Source: Salinibacter sp. 10B
GTDB taxonomy: Bacteria > Bacteroidota > Rhodothermia > Rhodothermales > Salinibacteraceae
DNA: 64,000 nt
Assembly: GCF_002954405.1 (NCBI RefSeq)
Contig: NZ_MQWC01000004.1
Coordinates: 3,636,565 to 3,700,564 of the forward strand
Direction of reading: 5' to 3'
The notes under the pieces were generated by a model. The model made no database searches and was not told the origin of the DNA. It saw nothing but the letters and a program-made list of their open reading frames with translations. The number at the start of each line of letters is the position of its first letter. Within the stretch, counting starts at the first letter, position 1. A program made the translations under genes and the position numbers. Positions 57,444 to 64,000 of this stretch are shown in pieces.

Positions 57444-59291
57444 ATGGAGCTCGCGTTCGTGGACTGGGCCATTATGGTTGCGTACTTTGTCGTCTCGTTG
57501 GCGATTGGCGTGGCGGTGTACCGGCGGGCCAGTGAGGGATTCAGCAGCTTCTTCTTGGGGAAACAGCAGATGCCATGGTGGCTGCTGGGCATTTCGATGG
57601 TTGCCACGACATTCTCGACGGACACCCCGAACCTGGTTGCCGACATCGTTCGCTCGACGGGGGCCGCGGGCAACTGGACCTGGTGGGCATTTCTCTTGAC
57701 TGGGATGCTCACGGTCTTCCTTTACGCGAAGCTGTGGCGCCGCTCCGGGGTCTTCACGGACGTCGAATTTTACGAGTTGCGCTACTCCGGTCGTTTGGCG
57801 GCTGTACTTCGGGGCTTCCGGGCTGCCTACCTCGGCGTCGTCTTCAACGTGATCATCATGGCAACCGTCACACTGGCGGCCATTAAGATCGGCGGTGTGA
57901 TGCTCGGGCTGTCGCCGGTCGAGGTGGTGGTCATCGCTGCGTCGGTGACGATGGCCTACAGTGCCCTCGGCGGTCTCACGGGCGTGCTCCTGACCGACCT
58001 GATTCAGTTTACGATGGCGATGGTGGGATCGGTGGGGGCGGCCTGGTACGTGCTCACGCTCCCGGAAGTGGGCGGGCTCGACGGGCTCATGGCGCACGCG
58101 TCGGTGCAGGAGGCGATGGTCTTCTGGCCCTCATTCGAGACCATGACCTGGGAGCAGATGCTTCCGGCCTTTATCATTCCCATTGCCGTGCAGTGGTGGG
58201 CCTCGTACTATCCGGGGGCGGAGCCGGGGGGCGGCGGGTACATCGTGCAGCGCATGCTCTCGGCAAAGGATGAGGAGAACGCCGTCAGCGCCACGCTGCT
58301 CTTTACGGCAACCCATTACGCCCTGCGCCCCTGGCCGTGGGTGCTGGTGGCCCTGGCATCGCTGGTCGTCTTTCCGGACTTGGAGTCGTTGCGCGCGCAG
58401 TTTTCCCACATGCCCGATCGGGTGGTGCAGAACGACATGGCCTACCCGGCCATGCTGACGCTGTTGCCGCCGGGGCTGCTGGGGCTGGTGGTCACGTCTC
58501 TCGCGGCGGCCTATATGTCCACGATGTCGTCGCAGGTCAATTGGGGCTCCTCCATCGTCGTGAACGACCTCTACAATCGGTTCATTGAGCCGGACGCGAC
58601 GGATGAGCAGCAGGTATGGGTGGGTCGCATTGCGACTGTCGTTTTGATGACGACCGCCTGCCTCCTCGCCCTCCTCCTCGAAAATGCCCTGCAGGCCTTC
58701 AACATTATTCTGCAGATCGGGGCAGGGACCGGACTGCTGTTTCTACTGCGGTGGTTCTGGTGGCGCATCAATGCCGCGACGGAGCTGACGGCCATGGTCG
58801 TCTCCTTTGGGCTCGCGATCTATTTTCAGGCGGCGGGCACCTTTGGCTGGATTGGGGGCAGCCTGGTCGACTGGGAGCGACTCGTGGCCATTGTGGCGGT
58901 CACGACGGTGGCCTGGCTCGCTGTGACGTTCCTCACCCGCCCCACCGATGAGAAGACCCTGATTGACTTCTACACGACCGTTCGTCCCGGCGGGCCGGGC
59001 TGGGCGCCGGTCGTCGATGTGTTGCGGGAACGGGAGACGGACATCGACCCGGATGCGCCGTCGGACCTGCCCTATGCGCTCAGCTGTGCGCTCCTAGGAT
59101 CGATCGGAATCTACGGGGTGCTCTTCGCCACGGGCTTCTTCCTCTACGGGCGCTTTTCGCTCGGGGTCGTCTGTGCCGTCATCGCCACGGGGGCCCTCGG
59201 GGGAATTGTGGCGCTCTGGCCCTACCTCTCGTTCTCTGACGATGAGCCGGTGGCCGCAGAGGGGTCGTCGGATGACCGCAGCGCCGCCTAA
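57444..59291 (+). CDS. sodium:solute symporter family (SSS) transporter
   Basis: This 615-residue protein has about 14 TM helices. SSS segments such as FSTDTPNLVADIVRSTGAAG (Na site region) and AYSALGGLTGVLLTDLIQFTMAM are visible. It is the likely inner-membrane importer of the sugar released in the periplasm, here probably GalNAc. It overlaps the longer frame of the amidohydrolase gene, suggesting cotranscription. Confidence 0.9.
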   Translation: MELAFVDWAIMVAYFVVSLAIGVAVYRRASEGFSSFFLGKQQMPWWLLGISMVATTFSTDTPNLVADIVRSTGAAGNWTWWAFLLTGMLTVFLYAKLWRRSGVFTDVEFYELRYSGRLAAVLRGFRAAYLGVVFNVIIMATVTLAAIKIGGVMLGLSPVEVVVIAASVTMAYSALGGLTGVLLTDLIQFTMAMVGSVGAAWYVLTLPEVGGLDGLMAHASVQEAMVFWPSFETMTWEQMLPAFIIPIAVQWWASYYPGAEPGGGGYIVQRMLSAKDEENAVSATLLFTATHYALRPWPWVLVALASLVVFPDLESLRAQFSHMPDRVVQNDMAYPAMLTLLPPGLLGLVVTSLAAAYMSTMSSQVNWGSSIVVNDLYNRFIEPDATDEQQVWVGRIATVVLMTTACLLALLLENALQAFNIILQIGAGTGLLFLLRWFWWRINAATELTAMVVSFGLAIYFQAAGTFGWIGGSLVDWERLVAIVAVTTVAWLAVTFLTRPTDEKTLIDFYTTVRPGGPGWAPVVDVLRERETDIDPDAPSDLPYALSCALLGSIGIYGVLFATGFFLYGRFSLGVVCAVIATGALGGIVALWPYLSFSDDEPVAAEGSSDDRSAA

Positions 59292-59358
59292 CGGGCGTCC
59301 GGCCGATGCCCCTTCACGATCTTCTTCCCCTCACTTTGACGACGGATTTTCAGGCTTC

Positions 59359-60375
59359 ATGATTTACGATCAGTCGATACCGCGGCTCGACGCCCATACC
59401 CATCTGTTTCACGATCGGGACTATCTCGAGGACCTGCTGGACGAATGGCGACTAAAGGTGCTCGTCATCAACATCACCGGGGACGATCTCTTCGACCGGC
59501 CGATGGACGAACGCTGGGAGGCGATGGTGGCCATGAAGGAGCGCTATCCGGACCGGGTCGGCCTCTGCACCAGCTTCGATCCCGCCGGGGTGACCGAGGA
59601 GGGGGTTGCCGACCGGGTGGTCGAGCAGTTGGACCGTCACCTGGAGGCCGGCGCCACGGCAGTCAAGGTCTGGAAGGACATCGGGCTGGATGTGCGTGAC
59701 GAGGACGGCAGCTACGTCCAGATCGACGATCCCCGCTTTCAGCCGATCTGGGCGTTCCTTGCGGAGCGCGATGTGCCCGTCATTGCCCACACCGGCGAGC
59801 CGCGGGCCGCCTGGCAGCCCCTCGACGAGGACAGCCCGCATTACCGGTTCTACAGCGAGAATCCGAAGTACCACATGTACCGGTGCGACGACGTGCCGGA
59901 CTGGACGGAGGTCATGGCGGCGCGGGACCGGTGGCTGGAGGACAATCCGGCACTCACTGTCGTCGGGGCGCACCTGGGCAGCATGGCCCACGACGTCGAG
60001 ATGGTGGCCGACCGACTGGAGCGCTACGACAACTTCTACGTCGACACGGCCGAGCGCTTCGGCGACCTCGTCACGCAGCCGACCCCGAAGGTCCGAGACT
60101 TTTTCAAGCAATATGCCGATCGCATTCTGTACGGCACGGACGTGATTGTGGAGCATCCCCCCGATCAGGTGCCGAAGGAGAAGCAGATTGAGGAAAAGGA
60201 GGAGTACGAATCGGTGCTCTCCGATCACTGGGAATATCTGACGAGCGGCCACCCCATCGTCATGCAGGACAAATTGGTGGAGCCCATTCGCGTCACCGGG
60301 CTGGACCTGCCGCCGGACGTGCTGCAGGCGGTGTACCACGACAATGCCGCCGCCCTGTACGGGTTTCCGGACTGA
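59359..60375 (+). CDS. amidohydrolase-superfamily protein (amidohydrolase 2 type)
   Basis: This 338-residue TIM-barrel hydrolase has a metal-site series DAHTHLF near residue 12, VIAHTGEP, VVGAHLGSMAH and ILYGTDVIVE. The overall form fits PF04909-like hydrolases and decarboxylases rather than the classic NagA deacetylase. Its place in a GalNAc-type locus makes it a candidate for a deacetylase or lactonase step, but this is inference. ATG 59359 starts at the conserved region; ATG 59272, overlapping the symporter, is an alternative. Confidence 0.75.
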   Translation: MIYDQSIPRLDAHTHLFHDRDYLEDLLDEWRLKVLVINITGDDLFDRPMDERWEAMVAMKERYPDRVGLCTSFDPAGVTEEGVADRVVEQLDRHLEAGATAVKVWKDIGLDVRDEDGSYVQIDDPRFQPIWAFLAERDVPVIAHTGEPRAAWQPLDEDSPHYRFYSENPKYHMYRCDDVPDWTEVMAARDRWLEDNPALTVVGAHLGSMAHDVEMVADRLERYDNFYVDTAERFGDLVTQPTPKVRDFFKQYADRILYGTDVIVEHPPDQVPKEKQIEEKEEYESVLSDHWEYLTSGHPIVMQDKLVEPIRVTGLDLPPDVLQAVYHDNAAALYGFPD

Positions 60376-60478
60376 CCGGTAAAGCAAAAGGCGCACTCGG
60401 GAGACCGGGCCGGTTGTGCGACCGATTGTGTTCACCATCACTTGCCACGAATACTCTTCATCAACAATACCTGAGCTC

Positions 60479-61804
60479 ATGGATCGACGATCATTCTTAC
60501 AGACGACCGCCGCGGCTGGGGTTGGGGTGTCCCTTTCTCCGTTCGTGAGCGTAGGACAGACGCGCGACGCGTCCGTTAGCATCGGCCTTATCGGGGTCGG
60601 ATCCCGAGGCACTTCTCATCTCCGGGGCCTCCTCCAGCGCGAGGATGTCGATATTCCGGCCGTATGCGACACCAAGTCGGACAATCTCACTCGTGCACAG
60701 GACCTCGTGCAGCAGTCCGGCCGTGCCCGACCAGAGGGATATGGGGACGGGGACCGCGCCTATCGCGACCTCATATCGCGCGACGACATCGACGGGGTGA
60801 TCGTTGCCACGCCGTGGCTCTGGCACGTGCCGATGGCGGTTGAGGCGATGGAAGAGGGAAAATTCGTGGGGCTCGAAGTACCTGCCGCGACCACCGTTGA
60901 GGGATGTTGGGAGCTGGTGCGCACCGCCGAGCGGACCGGCTCGCACTGCATGTTTCTCGAAAACGTGTGCTACCGGCGCGACGTGATGGCCGTGCTCAAG
61001 ATGGTTCGCGAGGGCCTCTTCGGAGAAATGATTCACTGCCGCTGCGGGTACCAGCACAGCCTCATTCCCTTCCTGTTCAACGACAACACGTCGTTCGGGC
61101 CGGGCACGGGCAGCGTCTCCAGCTGGCGTACCGAGCACTACGTAAAGCGGAACGGCGACCTGTATCCGACCCACGGCATCGGGCCGGTGGCGCACTGGCT
61201 CGACATCAACAGCGGCAATCGGTTCGAACGGCTTACCTCCACCGCCACAAAGGCGCGTGGCCTGCACGACCACATCCTCGAGGAGGGCAGCGACGACCAT
61301 CCCAAAGCGGATGTCCGCTTTGCGCAGGGCGACATCGTGACGAGTACCATCACGACGGCCAATGGGGAGTCCATCGTCATGACCCACGACACGAGCCTGC
61401 CCCGTCCCTACTCCCTCGGGTTCCGGGCGCAGGGCACCGATGGCCTCTGGACGGTCGACAACCAGAGCGTTCACGTTGAAGGCCGAAGTCCGGCCCATCA
61501 GTGGGAGGATTGGGAACGCTACCAGGAGGAGTATGACGCGGAACTCTGGACCCGGTACGAGTCGGAGGCCGAAGGGGCGGGGCACGGCGGCATGGACTAC
61601 TTCGTCCGGAACGCCTTCGTGGAGTCGATCAAGCAGGGCGTTGCGCCGCCCATCGACGTCTACGATGCCGCAACGTGGAGCGTGCTGGGACCGCTGTCCG
61701 AGCAGTCGATCGATCAGGGTGGAGAGCCGGTGGAGGTGCCGGACTTTACGGATGGACGCTGGATGACTGCCGATCGGTCCTTCGATCCGGACGGCGCATT
61801 TTAG
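60479..61804 (+). CDS. GH109-type alpha-N-acetylgalactosaminidase (Gfo/Idh/MocA fold)
   Basis: This 441-residue protein has a Tat signal (MDRRSFLQTTAAAG). The NAD-binding loop GVGSRGTSHL and segments characteristic of family 109 follow: LENVCYRRDVMAVLKMVREG, KRNGDLYPTHGIGPVAHWLD and MTHDTSLPRPYSLGF. Family 109 enzymes use bound NAD to hydrolyse terminal alpha-GalNAc residues. The Tat signal places it in the periplasm. It anchors the substrate assignment of the locus. A strong terminator follows. Confidence 0.87.
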   Translation: MDRRSFLQTTAAAGVGVSLSPFVSVGQTRDASVSIGLIGVGSRGTSHLRGLLQREDVDIPAVCDTKSDNLTRAQDLVQQSGRARPEGYGDGDRAYRDLISRDDIDGVIVATPWLWHVPMAVEAMEEGKFVGLEVPAATTVEGCWELVRTAERTGSHCMFLENVCYRRDVMAVLKMVREGLFGEMIHCRCGYQHSLIPFLFNDNTSFGPGTGSVSSWRTEHYVKRNGDLYPTHGIGPVAHWLDINSGNRFERLTSTATKARGLHDHILEEGSDDHPKADVRFAQGDIVTSTITTANGESIVMTHDTSLPRPYSLGFRAQGTDGLWTVDNQSVHVEGRSPAHQWEDWERYQEEYDAELWTRYESEAEGAGHGGMDYFVRNAFVESIKQGVAPPIDVYDAATWSVLGPLSEQSIDQGGEPVEVPDFTDGRWMTADRSFDPDGAF

Positions 61805-61828
61805 CGTCCGGCTGTCCTCGATACGGGC

Positions 61829-61870
61829 GAGACCGGGATCCTCGAATCGAAGGGGATTCCGGTCTCTTTT
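61829..61870 (+). terminator. intrinsic terminator after the GH109 gene
   Basis: Stem GAGACCGGGATCC paired with GGGATTCCGGTCTC (about 13 bp with a G-U pair), followed at once by TTTTCGTTTCC. This is a well-formed intrinsic terminator on the + strand. Confidence 0.7.
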
Positions 61871-61963
61871 CGTTTCCCCCCTCTTTCCCTTCGAGGGTTT
61901 TCGTTTTTGGCCCCTTCTCCCATGTGAGGTCACTCCTTCCATTCATTTCTCCGATGGCACGTC

Positions 61964-63298
61964 ATGCGCTCCATTTCTTCTCGATTGTCTGCCATTCTCC
62001 TGTTGCTCGGCACGGCCGTAGGGCTGGTTCTGCTTCCGGGCTGCAATGCCTTCAGCGATAACGACGCGATGCCCTCCGCGAAGTCCCTCACGATCCCGCT
62101 TGGGGGCAATGCCTACCGCACGAGCGGCGCCGCCCCAGACGAGGTGACGCAGGAGGGAATTACGACCTGGCAGAACCGCGAGAGTACGTTCAGCGTGTTT
62201 GTGAAGATTGAGGAGCCGGCATCCGTCACGATGCGGCTCCGGGCCCGGGTGCCGGACGAACAGGAAAGCACCGTGCGACTCAGCACCGGCGACTACGAGC
62301 AGACGGCCACCATTAGCAACAGCGACTACGAAGTGGTGACCGTCGGCGAAACGCGCATCGAAGAGACCGGATACGTGCGATTCGATCTTGAGGGGGTGGA
62401 AACATCCGGCGACACGTTTGCCCACGTCTCAGATCTGGTGTTGAGCGTCCCCTCTGAGACGCCCGTGCAGTACGTCCGGTCGAACGAGAACAATAACTTC
62501 TATTGGTCGCGGCGCGGGCCGTCGGTGCATCTCAACTACAGCCTGCCGGAGGAGAACAACTTTGAGTGGCTGTACAGCGAGATTACCGTGCCGGAGGGAG
62601 CCGATCCGGTCGGGTCCTACTTTATGGCCAACGGCTTTGCCCATGGCTACTTCGGCATCCAGGTCAACAGTCCGGACGAGCGGCGCGTCCTCTTTTCCAT
62701 CTGGAGCCCGCACGAAACGGATGACCCCTCTACCATTCCGGACGCCGAGCGGGTACGACTGGTCGAGAAAGGAGAAAATGTAACGGCGGGCACGTTCGGG
62801 GGCGAAGGGGCCGGGGGACAGTCGTATCTGACGTACTCCTGGACGGCAGGACAAACGTACCGATTTCTTACGCGCGCTCGCCCTGACGGGGACGGAAATA
62901 CGGTATATTCCGCCTACTTCTATCCGCCGCAGGAAGGCGAGTGGCGGCTGATTGCGAAGTTTCGACGACCCCTCACCGACTCGTGGATGACGGGATGGTA
63001 CTCGTTCCTGGAGAATTTTATCGACCGCAACGGCTACAAAGAGCGAAAGGCCTACTACCACAACCAGTGGGCGCGGACGACCGAGGGCACCTGGCATGAG
63101 ATTCGACGCGCCACCTTTACGGGCGACCGCGTTGCAAACGAGCATACGCGGGAGGATTTTGCCGGCGGTGTGGATGAAGGGGCCTTTTACCTCCGGAACG
63201 GCGGGTACTTCGACGACTTTGTGTCACTCGATCAGGATTTCTCGTATACAGGATCGAGCGACCAGCCGCCCGCCATCCCTTTTGACCGTCTGCCGTAA
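61964..63298 (+). CDS. DUF3472/DUF5077-type lipoprotein
   Basis: This 444-residue lipoprotein has lipid Cys 27 (LVLLPGC). Its N-terminal beta domain (about 40-165) resembles DUF5077. The C-terminal DUF3472 domain shows YFMANGFAHGYFGIQVN and VLFSIWSP. Such proteins occur in glycan-utilisation loci of Bacteroidota; the biochemical role is unknown. It lies after the GH109 terminator, so it may have its own promoter. Confidence 0.82.
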   Translation: MRSISSRLSAILLLLGTAVGLVLLPGCNAFSDNDAMPSAKSLTIPLGGNAYRTSGAAPDEVTQEGITTWQNRESTFSVFVKIEEPASVTMRLRARVPDEQESTVRLSTGDYEQTATISNSDYEVVTVGETRIEETGYVRFDLEGVETSGDTFAHVSDLVLSVPSETPVQYVRSNENNNFYWSRRGPSVHLNYSLPEENNFEWLYSEITVPEGADPVGSYFMANGFAHGYFGIQVNSPDERRVLFSIWSPHETDDPSTIPDAERVRLVEKGENVTAGTFGGEGAGGQSYLTYSWTAGQTYRFLTRARPDGDGNTVYSAYFYPPQEGEWRLIAKFRRPLTDSWMTGWYSFLENFIDRNGYKERKAYYHNQWARTTEGTWHEIRRATFTGDRVANEHTREDFAGGVDEGAFYLRNGGYFDDFVSLDQDFSYTGSSDQPPAIPFDRLP

Positions 63299-63428
63299 CG
63301 ACGTCAGGAGGAATTTTGTCTGAGGCCTCCGAGATGCGTCTGACCGTTCGTCCAGCACCGCCCAATCTGTATTTTGCCCGGCGGGCGCTTCCCGATGGAT
63401 TCATCACAGACCACACATTGCTAAACAG

Positions 63429-64000
63429 ATGTCACGAATATTGGTCACCGGCGCCAACGGTCAGATTGGCAGCGAGCTGGTTGCGGCGCTGCGCGAGCGC
63501 CACGGGGCGCGGCAGGTGGTGGGCCTGGACCTGAAGCCGCCGCCGGCGTCGAATGGGCAGCCGCGGGAGGGGCCCTTTGAGGAGGCGGACGTGCGGGACC
63601 GGGCGGCCCTTGCGGAGGTAATCTCTGCCTACGACGTCGGGACGGTCTACCACCTGGCGAGCCTGCTGTCGGCGACCGGAGAGCAGCAGCCCGACCGGAC
63701 GTGGGAGGTCAACATGGGCGGGCTCAAAAATGTGCTCGACCTGGCTCGGGGGGAGGGGCTGCGGGTGTTTTGGCCCTCTTCGATTGCGGTGTTCGGGCCG
63801 TCGACGCCGAAGGAGAACACCCCGCAGCAGACGGTGTTGGACCCGACGACGATCTACGGGGTGACCAAGCGCAGCGGGGAGCTGTTGTGCCGGTACTATC
63901 ACCGCCGGTTCGGGGTAGACGTGCGGAGCCTGCGGTATCCGGGGTTAATCAGCTACAAGACGGCGCCGGGGGGCGGGACGACCGACTACGCGGTCGAGAT
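63429..64000 (+). CDS. SDR-type L-threonine 3-dehydrogenase (3' partial)
   Basis: At least 190 residues are visible. The Rossmann loop GANGQIGSEL is at residues 8-17, and the SDR-type catalytic pair is Ser/Tyr in FWPSSIAVFGPS and TIYGVTKRSGE. The segment LRYPGLISYKTAPGGGTTDY is typical of bacterial NAD epimerase-like threonine dehydrogenases. It oxidises L-threonine to 2-amino-3-ketobutyrate. The gene runs off the window end. Confidence 0.88.
   Translation, partial: MSRILVTGANGQIGSELVAALRERHGARQVVGLDLKPPPASNGQPREGPFEEADVRDRAALAEVISAYDVGTVYHLASLLSATGEQQPDRTWEVNMGGLKNVLDLARGEGLRVFWPSSIAVFGPSTPKENTPQQTVLDPTTIYGVTKRSGELLCRYYHRRFGVDVRSLRYPGLISYKTAPGGGTTDYAVE

Overview
The window comes from a halophilic member of the Rhodothermia, most like Salinibacter or a close relative. 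This is inferred from the high GC, the acidic proteins, a type IX secretion (T9SS) C-terminal domain, a SusC/SusD pair, few Shine-Dalgarno sites, and an alternative complex III plus caa3 oxidase cluster like that known from Rhodothermus. No rRNA, tRNA, CRISPR array or insertion sequence was seen.

Layout. 1-9600: the 3' part of a giant FG-GAP-repeat surface protein with a T9SS sorting domain, then an outer-membrane beta-barrel. 10000-24882: an almost continuous respiratory cluster on the + strand. It holds ActA-F (alternative complex III), an Ig-like/TM protein of unknown role, a Sco-type copper chaperone, caa3 oxidase subunits II, I, III and IV, and a small membrane protein. 24916-33498: housekeeping and regulatory genes (nucleosidase-like protein, metF, hibernation factor, DtxR-type regulator, an SdpB-like remnant, valS, an FxLYD lipoprotein, a receiver/AraC regulator). 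33740-37069 (- strand): a cysteine-biosynthesis operon that uses a protein thiocarboxylate (cysM, mec, cysO, moeZ). It is preceded by a Cys-codon-rich leader ORF and an intrinsic terminator with an alternative antiterminator pairing. 37323-45971: an SppA protease with an unusual N-terminal extension and a tripartite RND efflux operon. 46088-63298: a sugar-utilisation locus with a DeoR regulator, SusC/SusD, PfkB kinase, LacD-like aldolase, AgaS-like SIS protein, KbaZ-like protein, sodium symporter, amidohydrolase, GH109 glycosidase and DUF3472 lipoprotein. The window ends inside an SDR-type L-threonine dehydrogenase.

How the genes work together. The respiratory genes make a quinol to cytochrome c to O2 branch. 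The cys operon moves sulfur from the MoeZ-activated carrier CysO to CysM, and Mec releases cysteine. Its leader would couple transcription to charged tRNA-Cys. In the sugar locus, the GH109 enzyme together with AgaS, PfkB and LacD homologues points to alpha-linked N-acetylgalactosamine and the tagatose-phosphate route. The GalNAc kinase and GalNAc-6-phosphate deacetylase steps have no obvious standard gene here.

The most interesting finding is the cysteine attenuator at 36873-37069. Next come the incomplete or variant GalNAc pathway and the SppA fusion.
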